Shown here piece by piece: positions 12,061 through 19,626 of a DNA stretch of 64,000 bases. The stretch lies in NCBI RefSeq assembly GCF_000425805.1, contig NZ_KE384454.1, forward strand, positions 226,674 through 290,673, in the 5' to 3' direction. Made by a program: the position numbers and the translations under genes. Below the pieces are notes generated by a model. The model saw only the letters and a list, made by a program, of their open reading frames with translations, did no database searches and had not been told where the DNA came from. Numbering within the stretch: the stretch's first letter is position 1; each line of letters starts with the position of its first letter. The stretch comes from Pseudomonas vranovensis DSM 16006. Its GTDB lineage: Bacteria > Pseudomonadota > Gammaproteobacteria > Pseudomonadales > Pseudomonadaceae.

Positions 12061-13213
12061 GCTGCGCAGCCGCGCCGTGCTGGCCAGGCTGATCGGCTTT
12101 GCCACGGTGAGCCGCGACTCCAATTTGGCCTTGATCGAGTTCGTGCGCGACTACCTGCAGCACCTGGGCGTTGGCTGCGAGCTGATCTACAACGCCGAAC
12201 GCAGCAAGGCCAACCTGCTGGCCAGTATCGGCCCGGCGGTGGAGGGCGGTGTGGTGTTGTCGGGGCACACCGACGTGGTGCCGGTGGACGGTCAGGCCTG
12301 GACGGTCGAGCCTTTCAACCTGACCGAACGTGACGGCAAGCTGTACGGACGCGGCGCCGCCGACATGAAGGGCTACCTGGCCTCGGTGCTGGCCGCCGTG
12401 CCGGTGTTCCTGGCCAGCAACCTGCGCCGCCCGGTGTACCTGGCGTTCTCCTATGACGAGGAGGTCGGTTGCCTGGGCGTGCGCAGCCTGCTTGAGGTGC
12501 TGCCACAGCGGATCGCCAAGCCTGCGTTGTGCCTGATCGGCGAGCCCACCGAACTCAAGCCGGTGCTCGGCCACAAAGGCAAGTTGGCCATGCGTTGCCA
12601 TGTGCAGGGTGCTCCGTGCCATTCGGCCTACGCGCCCTATGGCGTCAATGCCATCGAGCAGGCGGCGCGGCTGATCGGCCGCCTGGGCGAGATCGGCCAG
12701 CGTCTGGCAGCCCCCGAACATCATGACCCGCGCTTTGATCCGGCGTTCTCGACAGTGCAGGTGGGCGTAATCAACGGTGGTACAGCCCTGAACATCGTGC
12801 CGGCCGACTGCCGTTTTGACTTCGAGGTGCGTACCTTGCCGGCCTTCGAGCCGCAAGCGGTCGTCGACGAACTGCAAACCTACGCCCAACTGCAACTGTT
12901 GCCCGCCATGCAGGCGGTCAAGGCCGATACGTCGATTCGCTTTGAACCGATTTCAGCCTACCCCGGCTTGGCGACCGCACCTGAAAGCGCTGCCGCCCAG
13001 CTTGTTGCACACCTGTGTGGCAGCGACGACTTCACCACCGTGGCGTTCGGCACCGAAGGCGGCCTGTTCGATCAGGCCGGCATCCCGTCGGTGGTGTGCG
13101 GCCCCGGCAGCATGGCGCAGGGCCACAAACCCGACGAATTTGTCAGCGTCGAACAGATGGCGGCCTGTGACCGCCTGATGGACCGGCTGGCCGCTTACCT
13201 ATCTACCCCCTGA
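12053..13213 (+). CDS. M20-family amidohydrolase, ArgE (acetylornithine deacetylase)-like
   Basis: A 386-residue metallopeptidase-family protein with the M20 metal and catalytic motifs: SGHTDVVPVDG (metal His and Asp), GRGAADMKGYLA (bridging Asp), YDEEVGCLG (catalytic Glu pair) and the dimerisation-domain segment GHKGKLAMRCHVQG. C-terminal GPGSMAQGHKPDEFVSVEQM gives the last metal His. It should cleave an N-acyl amino acid or amine. True arginine-pathway argE genes are rarely in catabolic clusters, so this copy is probably recruited to deacylate the cluster's substrate, giving a free amine to the aminotransferase. Confidence 0.88.
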   Translation: MSELRSRAVLARLIGFATVSRDSNLALIEFVRDYLQHLGVGCELIYNAERSKANLLASIGPAVEGGVVLSGHTDVVPVDGQAWTVEPFNLTERDGKLYGRGAADMKGYLASVLAAVPVFLASNLRRPVYLAFSYDEEVGCLGVRSLLEVLPQRIAKPALCLIGEPTELKPVLGHKGKLAMRCHVQGAPCHSAYAPYGVNAIEQAARLIGRLGEIGQRLAAPEHHDPRFDPAFSTVQVGVINGGTALNIVPADCRFDFEVRTLPAFEPQAVVDELQTYAQLQLLPAMQAVKADTSIRFEPISAYPGLATAPESAAAQLVAHLCGSDDFTTVAFGTEGGLFDQAGIPSVVCGPGSMAQGHKPDEFVSVEQMAACDRLMDRLAAYLSTP

Positions 13214-13247
13214 TTCTCCAACAGCGGATAACAACAAGGAGTCTGCG

Positions 13248-14741
13248 GTGAACGATTTCAATGACTGGACAACCCTGGCAGCAGGACTACGGCTGATCGA
13301 CAGTGCCTTTATCGAAGGCGAACCCTACGAGGCGCAGAATGGTGCGCGCCTCGAGGTGATCAACCCGGCCAACAACCGCGTGCTGGCCAAGGTGGTTGCC
13401 TGCGCTGAAACCGACATCGACCATGCCGTGCGCAGCGCCCGCCGTGCATTCGACCAAGGCCCCTGGGCGCGCATGGCAGCGGGTCAGCGCAAGGCGATTT
13501 TGTTGCGTCTGTCGCAACTGATGCTTGAGCACCGCGATGAACTGGCATTGCTCGACTCCCTGAGCATGGGCAAACCGGTGATGGACGCCTGGAATATCGA
13601 CGTACCGGGCGCCGCCCATGTATTCGCCTGGTACGGCGAAAGCCTGGACAAGCTCTACGACCAGGTCGCGCCGACCGCCAGCAACGCCCTGGCCACCATC
13701 ACCCGCGTGCCGCTGGGGGTGATTGGCGCGGTGGTGCCGTGGAACTTCCCGCTGGACATGGCCGCCTGGAAACTGGCCCCGGCCCTGGCTGCGGGCAACA
13801 GCGTGGTGCTCAAGCCTGCCGAACAATCGCCGTTCTCGGCCCTGCGCCTGGCCGAGCTCGCGCTTGAAGCCGGCATCCCGGCCGGCGTGCTCAACGTGGT
13901 ACCGGGCCGGGGCGAAGTTGCCGGACGCGCCCTCGGCCTGCACATGGACGTGGATTCGCTGGTGTTCACCGGCTCTACCGAGGTGGGCAGGTACTTCATG
14001 CAGTACGCCGCGCAGTCGAACCTCAAGCAGGTGTGGCTCGAATGCGGCGGCAAGAGCCCGAACCTGGTCTTCGCCGACTGCCAGGACCTGGACCTGGCCG
14101 CTGAAAAAGCCGCCTTCGGCATTTTCTTCAACCAGGGCGAGGTCTGTTCGGCCAATTCGCGCCTGCTGGTGCAGCGTTCGATTCACGACGCGTTCGTCGA
14201 ACGCCTGATCGACAAGGCGCGCCAGTGGGCACCCGGCAACCCGCTGAACCCGGCGAGCAGGGCCGGGGCGATAGTCGACTCACGCCAGGCGCAGCGAGTC
14301 ATGCAGTACATCGAACAGGCCCGGAGCGAGGGGGCGCAACTGGTCTGTGGCGGCCGGCAGCTGAGCTTCGATGGCTCGGACAATTTCATCGAACCGAGCA
14401 TTTTTACCGGCGTTACCGCCGACATGACCCTGGCGCGTGAAGAAGTCTTCGGCCCCGTATTGGCCGTGACGGCGTTCGACGATGAGGACGAGGCAGTGGC
14501 CATTGCCAACAACCACATCTATGGCCTGGCCGCCTCGGTATGGACCGACGACCTCAACCGTGCCCACCGCGTGGCGCGCCGGCTAAACGCCGGCACGGTG
14601 TCGGTGAACACCGTCGACGCACTGGATGTGACCGTGCCGTTCGGCGGTGGCAAGCAATCGGGCTTTGGCCGCGACCTGTCGCTGCATTCGTTCGACAAAT
14701 ACACGCAGTTGAAGACCACCTGGATTCAGTTGCGCGAGTGA
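13248..14741 (+). CDS. NAD(P)-dependent aldehyde dehydrogenase (PuuC-like)
   Basis: A 497-residue enzyme of full ALDH length, starting at GTG after a strong AAGGAG ribosome site with 6-base spacing. Motifs: VPWNFPLDMAAWK (cofactor), FTGSTEVGRY, LECGGKSPN (general-base Glu) and NQGEVCSANSR (nucleophile Cys). Overall it resembles gamma-glutamyl-aminobutyraldehyde/betaine aldehyde dehydrogenases. It would oxidise the amino-aldehyde left by the aminotransferase encoded downstream. It lies 34 bases after the deacetylase gene. Confidence 0.92.
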   Translation: MNDFNDWTTLAAGLRLIDSAFIEGEPYEAQNGARLEVINPANNRVLAKVVACAETDIDHAVRSARRAFDQGPWARMAAGQRKAILLRLSQLMLEHRDELALLDSLSMGKPVMDAWNIDVPGAAHVFAWYGESLDKLYDQVAPTASNALATITRVPLGVIGAVVPWNFPLDMAAWKLAPALAAGNSVVLKPAEQSPFSALRLAELALEAGIPAGVLNVVPGRGEVAGRALGLHMDVDSLVFTGSTEVGRYFMQYAAQSNLKQVWLECGGKSPNLVFADCQDLDLAAEKAAFGIFFNQGEVCSANSRLLVQRSIHDAFVERLIDKARQWAPGNPLNPASRAGAIVDSRQAQRVMQYIEQARSEGAQLVCGGRQLSFDGSDNFIEPSIFTGVTADMTLAREEVFGPVLAVTAFDDEDEAVAIANNHIYGLAASVWTDDLNRAHRVARRLNAGTVSVNTVDALDVTVPFGGGKQSGFGRDLSLHSFDKYTQLKTTWIQLRE

Positions 14742-14772
14742 TCGCGGGGGAGGAGCGGGCTTGTCCCGCGAT
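14741..14772. repeat. REP-like hairpin between aldehyde dehydrogenase and permease genes
   Basis: ATCGCGGG (14741-14748) pairs with CCCGCGAT (14765-14772), and an inner GCGGG/CCCGC stem (14755-14759, 14765-14769) gives the GCGGGCTTGTCCCGC core typical of Pseudomonas REP elements. It may lower expression of downstream genes or stabilise the upstream message. Confidence 0.6.
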
Positions 14773-14810
14773 GGTTCCAGTTCCAACTAAAACAAAAAAT
14801 GGAGCAACCA

Positions 14811-16250
14811 ATGAACAGCAATGCAAGCGTGTCCACCGGCGCCCTGGCGCCGCCTGCAACCCGCAAGAAACTGGGCCTGACCGCCTTGTTGGCCGTGGCC
14901 ATCGGCCTGGTGGTGTCCCAGGGTGTGATGGTGCTGATGCTGCAAGGAGTCGGTATCGCCGGCCCCGGCTTTATCGTGCCGCTGGCCCTGGCCTGGCTGT
15001 TGGCCCTGAGCTATGCCTGCTCGTTCTCCGAGCTTGCGCTGATGATTCCCCGGGCCGGTAGCCTGAGCAGCTACACGGAAGTGGCGATCGGTCAGTTTCC
15101 GGCGATCCTCGCGACCTTTTCCGGCTACGTGGTGGTGGCGATGTTCGCGCTGTCGGCGGAGTTGCTGCTGATGGAGTTCATCATCGACAAGGTCTACCCG
15201 CATTCCATGCCGCCACTGACCGTGGCCCTGGGCGTGCTGGTGCTGTTCACCGTGCTCAACCTGTTCAACATCGACATCTTCGCCAGGCTGCAGACCGTGC
15301 TGGCGGTGGTCATGGTGGTGGTGCTGCTGGTAATGGGCCTCAGCGCGATGAACAGCGACATCGTCTCGCCCAACCCGAGCCTGTTCGCGGGCAGCAATTG
15401 GAACCCGCTGGGCCTGGGGGTGATAGCCCTGACGGCCATGGCGGTATGGGGCTTTGTCGGTGCCGAGTTCGTCTGCCCGCTGGTAGAGGAAACCCGCCGC
15501 CCGCAGCGCAACATTCCGGCCTCGATGATGATCGGCCTAACGGTAATTTTCGTCATCATCGCGCTGTACTGCCTGGGTGCCTTGCTCACCGTGCCCCAGG
15601 CAGAACTTGCCAGCAATGTGTTGCCGCACTACCTGTTCGCCACCACCGTGTTCGGCGAGGCCGGCAAGGTGTTTCTGGTCACTGCGGCGATCACCGCCAC
15701 CTGCAGCACCTTGAACAGTTCCCTGGCTGCCATCCCGCGCATGCTCCTGGGCATGGCCCGCAACGGCCAGGCGTTCGGAGTGCTCAAGCGCGAGAGCAAG
15801 CGTACCGGCGCACCCTGGGTAGCGGTGCTGTTCGTCTCGGCGATCACCGGTTTGCCATTGTTGCTGATGCACGACCATCCCGATGCCATCAACCAACTGC
15901 TGCTGGCCGCGGCACTGGCCTGGCTGCTGGCCTACATCATCACCCACGTCAACGTGATTGCCCTGCGCCGTCGCTACCCGCAGGTTGCCCGGCCGTTTCG
16001 CACGCCGTTCTACCCGCTGCCGCAAGTGTTCGGCATCGCCGGCATGCTCTTTGCGATCTGGCATGTCTCGCCGAGCCCGGAAATGACCTTCTCGATTTTT
16101 GCCTACGCAGGCCTGGTACTGCTGGTGGTGTCGATCATCGCCGTGCTGTGGATCAAGTGCGTGATGGGCAAGCCGCTGTTCAAGCCTGAACCCCTGGAAT
16201 GTGCATTGAGCACCGCCAACGATAAAAACCTGCAAGGAGACTCGCAATGA
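14811..16250 (+). CDS. APC-superfamily amino acid/amine permease
   Basis: A 479-residue inner-membrane protein with about 12 hydrophobic segments, beginning LGLTALLAVAIGLVVSQGVMVLML. The conserved APC region GLGVIALTAMAVWGFVGAEFVCPLVEET lies mid-protein. An in-frame ATG exists at 14799, but GGAG at 14801-14804 fits the ATG at 14811. It would import the pathway substrate by cation symport or exchange. Its stop overlaps the aminotransferase start (ATGA), so transport and first degradation step are coupled. Confidence 0.9.
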   Translation: MNSNASVSTGALAPPATRKKLGLTALLAVAIGLVVSQGVMVLMLQGVGIAGPGFIVPLALAWLLALSYACSFSELALMIPRAGSLSSYTEVAIGQFPAILATFSGYVVVAMFALSAELLLMEFIIDKVYPHSMPPLTVALGVLVLFTVLNLFNIDIFARLQTVLAVVMVVVLLVMGLSAMNSDIVSPNPSLFAGSNWNPLGLGVIALTAMAVWGFVGAEFVCPLVEETRRPQRNIPASMMIGLTVIFVIIALYCLGALLTVPQAELASNVLPHYLFATTVFGEAGKVFLVTAAITATCSTLNSSLAAIPRMLLGMARNGQAFGVLKRESKRTGAPWVAVLFVSAITGLPLLLMHDHPDAINQLLLAAALAWLLAYIITHVNVIALRRRYPQVARPFRTPFYPLPQVFGIAGMLFAIWHVSPSPEMTFSIFAYAGLVLLVVSIIAVLWIKCVMGKPLFKPEPLECALSTANDKNLQGDSQ

Positions 16251-17629
16251 CCGCTCAAGTGAAACCCGACCGTAGCACCGGCGACTACCAGGCCGCGGAT
16301 GCCGCGCACCACATTCACGCGTTTCTCGACCAGAAGGCCCTGAACGAGGAAGGCCCGCGGGTGATCGTGCGCGGTGAAGGCCTGGCCCTGTGGGACAACG
16401 ACGGCAAGCGCTACCTGGACGGCATGTCGGGCCTGTGGTGTACCAACCTCGGCTACGGTCGCAAGGACCTGGCGGCCGCCGCCAGCAAACAGCTGGAGCA
16501 GTTGCCGTACTACAACATGTTCTTCCACACCACCCATCCGGCGGTGGTGGAGCTGTCGGAGCTGCTGTTCAGCCTGCTGCCCAGCCACTACAGCCACGCG
16601 ATCTACACCAACTCCGGCTCCGAGGCCAATGAGGTGCTGATCCGCACCGTGCGCCGCTACTGGCAGATCGTCGGCAAGCCGCAGAAAAAGATCATGATCG
16701 GTCGCTGGAATGGCTACCACGGCTCCACCCTGGGCGCCACGGCCCTGGGCGGCATGAAGTTCATGCACGACATGGGCGGGGTGATCCCGGACGTCGCGCA
16801 CATCGACGAACCCTACTGGTTCGCCCACGAAGGCAACCTGACTCCGGCCGAATTCGGTCTGCGTGCGGCGCGCCAGCTGGAGGAAAAAATCCTCGAACTG
16901 GGCGCCGACAACGTCGCCGCCTTTGTTGCCGAGCCGTTCCAGGGGGCGGGCGGCATGATCTTCCCGCCTGAAAGCTACTGGCCGGAAATCCAGCGCATCT
17001 GCCGCCAATACGATGTCCTGCTGTGTGCCGACGAGGTCATCGGTGGCTTTGGCCGCACCGGCGAGTGGTTTGCCCACCAGCACTTCGGTTTCGAGCCCGA
17101 CACCCTGTCGATCGCCAAGGGCCTGACCAGCGGCTACATCCCCATGGGCGGGCTGATCCTGTCCAAGCGCATGGCCCAGGCACTGGTGGAGCAGGGCGGG
17201 GTGTTTGCCCACGGCCTGACCTACTCCGGGCACCCGGTGGCCGCAGCGGTGGCCATCGCCAACCTCAAGGCACTGCGCGACGAAGGCATCGTCAACCAGG
17301 TGAAGCAGGAGACCGGCCCTTACCTGCAGCGCTGCCTGCGCGAAGTGTTCGGCAATCACCCGTTGATTGGCGAAGTACAGGGCACCGGCCTGGTAGCGGC
17401 GCTGCAGTTCGCCGAAGACAAGGGCAGCCGCAAGCGCTTTGCCAATGAGAACGACATGGCCTGGCGTTGCCGCACCATCGGTTTTGAAGAGGGCCTGATC
17501 ATTCGCTCGACCCTGGGACGGATGATCATGGCGCCGGCCTTGGTGGCAAGCCACGCCGACATCGACGAACTGGTCGACAAGACCCGCATTGCAGTAGATC
17601 GCACCGCCCGCGAATACGGTCGCCTTTAA
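16247..17629 (+). CDS. Class III (omega) PLP-dependent aminotransferase
   Basis: A 460-residue fold-type I enzyme. It has the class III pattern: NGYHGSTLGATALGG, the cofactor Asp in LLCADEVIGGFGRTGEWFA, and the PLP lysine in SIAKGLTSGYIPMGG. Closest in style to omega-amino acid:pyruvate and putrescine/spermidine (SpuC) transaminases of Pseudomonas. It would convert a terminal amine to an aldehyde for the cluster's aldehyde dehydrogenase. It overlaps the permease gene by 4 bases. Confidence 0.92.
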   Translation: MTAQVKPDRSTGDYQAADAAHHIHAFLDQKALNEEGPRVIVRGEGLALWDNDGKRYLDGMSGLWCTNLGYGRKDLAAAASKQLEQLPYYNMFFHTTHPAVVELSELLFSLLPSHYSHAIYTNSGSEANEVLIRTVRRYWQIVGKPQKKIMIGRWNGYHGSTLGATALGGMKFMHDMGGVIPDVAHIDEPYWFAHEGNLTPAEFGLRAARQLEEKILELGADNVAAFVAEPFQGAGGMIFPPESYWPEIQRICRQYDVLLCADEVIGGFGRTGEWFAHQHFGFEPDTLSIAKGLTSGYIPMGGLILSKRMAQALVEQGGVFAHGLTYSGHPVAAAVAIANLKALRDEGIVNQVKQETGPYLQRCLREVFGNHPLIGEVQGTGLVAALQFAEDKGSRKRFANENDMAWRCRTIGFEEGLIIRSTLGRMIMAPALVASHADIDELVDKTRIAVDRTAREYGRL

Positions 17630-17681
17630 GCCCCTGTGGCCGGCGCACGCGGGTGTGCCGGCCGTTTCGAGGAACCACTTC

Positions 17682-18722
17682 ATGTCCAGATCCTTGCGTT
17701 GCAGTGTTCCGTTCGCCCTGGCGCTGATCAGTACCGCCACGCTGGCGACGCCCCAGAGCCTCACCGTCATTTCATTTGGCGGTGCCACCAAGCAGGCCCA
17801 GGACAAGGCCTACTTCCAACCCTTCAACGCCAGCGGCGCAGGACGCATCGTTGCTGGCGAATACAACGGGGAGCTGTCAAAGATCAAGGCCATGGTCGAT
17901 GTCGGCCATACCAGCTGGGACGTGGTCGAAGTCGAAAGCCCGGAACTGCTGCGTGGCTGTGACGAAGGCCTGTTCGAGCGCCTCGACCCGGCACGCTTTG
18001 GCGACCCGGCGCAGTTCGTACCGGGCACCCTGAGTGAGTGCGGCGTGGCTACTTACGTCTGGTCGATGGTCATGGCCTACGACCATGCCAAGCTCGCCAA
18101 GGCCCCCAGCTCCTGGGCCGACTTCTGGAACGTGGCCGAGTTTCCCGGCAAGCGCGGCTTGCGCAAGGGCGCCAAGTACACCCTCGAGATCGCCTTGCTG
18201 GCAGACGGCGTCAAGCCCGCCGAGCTGTACCAGGTGCTGTCCACCCCCGAAGGCGTGAGCCGCGCATTCGCCAAGCTGGACCAGATCAAGGGCAATATCC
18301 AGTGGTGGGAAGCCGGCGCGCAACCGGCGCAGTGGCTGATTGCCGGCGACGTGGTGATGAGCGCCGCGTACAACGGGCGGATTGCCGCGGCGCAAAAAGA
18401 AGGCATGAAACTGAGCATCGTCTGGCCGCAAAGCCTCTACGACCCCGAGTACTGGGCCGTGGTCAAAGGCACGCCGAACAAGGCGCTGGCGGAAGACTTC
18501 ATTGCTTTTGCCAGCCAGCCGCATACTCAGAAAGTGTTCTCGCAAGAAATCCCCTACGGGCCTGTGCATCGAGAGGCCCTGGCACTGTTGCCGACCGCCG
18601 TCCAGCAACAACTGCCAACGGCCGAGGCCAACCTTGCCGGGGCGAGGGCAGTGGATGCCGCGTTCTGGGTGGACCATGGCGAGGAGCTGGAACAACGTTT
18701 CAACGCCTGGGCGGCGCGCTGA
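17682..18722 (+). CDS. Periplasmic polyamine-type ABC substrate-binding protein
   Basis: A 346-residue exported protein (signal peptide about 1-23) of the spermidine/putrescine-binding PotD/PotF class: LTVISFGGATKQAQDKAYFQPF, SWDVVEVESPELLRGCDEGLFERLD and WPQSLYDPEYWAVVKGTPNK. The ATG at 17682 follows GAGGA and starts a proper signal peptide; an in-frame ATG at 17655 does not. No ABC permease or ATPase gene is near, so it either works with components encoded elsewhere or acts as a sensor or scavenging protein. It closes the plus-strand cluster and supports a cationic amine as substrate. Confidence 0.87.
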   Translation: MSRSLRCSVPFALALISTATLATPQSLTVISFGGATKQAQDKAYFQPFNASGAGRIVAGEYNGELSKIKAMVDVGHTSWDVVEVESPELLRGCDEGLFERLDPARFGDPAQFVPGTLSECGVATYVWSMVMAYDHAKLAKAPSSWADFWNVAEFPGKRGLRKGAKYTLEIALLADGVKPAELYQVLSTPEGVSRAFAKLDQIKGNIQWWEAGAQPAQWLIAGDVVMSAAYNGRIAAAQKEGMKLSIVWPQSLYDPEYWAVVKGTPNKALAEDFIAFASQPHTQKVFSQEIPYGPVHREALALLPTAVQQQLPTAEANLAGARAVDAAFWVDHGEELEQRFNAWAAR

Positions 18723-18770
18723 GGCCGGGGCAACGGGACCGTCCATTGCGCCCGGGAGGCTGGTCGGTGG

Positions 18771-19544
18771 TTACTCGCTCGCCTTCTGGCAGTCGGTTGC
18801 CCCACGACGCATGCACAGCCGATAACGCAGCAGCTCGGCCCAGTAGCGCTCGGCCTCGGTGACGTCGCTCCAGGAGTCGTAGGTGCTGCTTTCAAACAAG
18901 CCGATGATCGGTTTGCGAGCGCCTACGCGTCGGTCGATTTCGGCGGCAATGATCTCGCCGGTCTGGGCATCGGCCATCTTGCCCTCGATGGTCACCTGGC
19001 CTGCGAAGGGCGGTTTGCCAGTGGTGTGCGAAGCCGCCTGCATGGCCGCCGCCTTGGCACCCGGCACCCCCAGCGGAATGGGGATGTACGACGCAGCCTT
19101 GAGCGAAGCGTCGGCTTCCTGGGCATCGACCACCGCCACCGAAATCTGCAAAGTCCCTGGCCCGGCCTTGTCGACCATCTGGTAGTCCTTGCTCAATTGC
19201 TCATGCAACTGGTTGTAGAAACCCTGGGCGATGGCGTTGCTTTGCGCCTGGGGCGCGTCATTCAACTTGGAACTGGAGCCTGCGTACAGTTTGACCGGGT
19301 CGAGCAGCACCTTGGTGTAAGGCACAAAGGTTGCCGACGAGGCGAACTTGGGGTTGCGGTACAGGCGCAGGGCTTCGCCGTCGCTGCCTTCTTTCATTTG
19401 CGGGTATATATCAGCCAGGAAACCGGAGCCCTTGAGGTTGTCCTCGCCAAGGCTGGTGCTGTGTCCCGGCTGGGACGTCGAGGAACAGGCGGACAGGGCA
19501 ATCATTGCGGCAGTGAGCGTCAACCGACTGAACATGGGTTTCAT
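18771..19544 (-). CDS. DUF3313 family lipoprotein
   Basis: A 257-residue protein with a lipoprotein signal peptide and lipobox (MIALSACSSTS, about residues 14-24). The rest matches DUF3313 lipoproteins (GSGFLADIYPQMKEGSDGEALRLYRNP...). The ATG at 19544 is preferred over the one at 19553 because AAGG lies 9 bases before it but directly abuts the first. It is 82 bases downstream of the RND transporter gene on the same strand and may be part of that envelope module. Function unknown. Confidence 0.8.
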   Translation of the reverse strand: MKPMFSRLTLTAAMIALSACSSTSQPGHSTSLGEDNLKGSGFLADIYPQMKEGSDGEALRLYRNPKFASSATFVPYTKVLLDPVKLYAGSSSKLNDAPQAQSNAIAQGFYNQLHEQLSKDYQMVDKAGPGTLQISVAVVDAQEADASLKAASYIPIPLGVPGAKAAAMQAASHTTGKPPFAGQVTIEGKMADAQTGEIIAAEIDRRVGARKPIIGLFESSTYDSWSDVTEAERYWAELLRYRLCMRRGATDCQKASE

Positions 19545-19626
19545 GCGGTGCATCCTTGAAGGTTTCAGGGTTTGGCAAGGCAGGGCGGTGTTTCAAGGCC
19601 AAAGCGTAGTCCATCTTTTGTCTGCC

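Noticed and set aside
16103..17806. 567-codon minus-strand frame opposite the aminotransferase
   Set aside because: Antisense shadow of a class III aminotransferase with intact PLP lysine motif.
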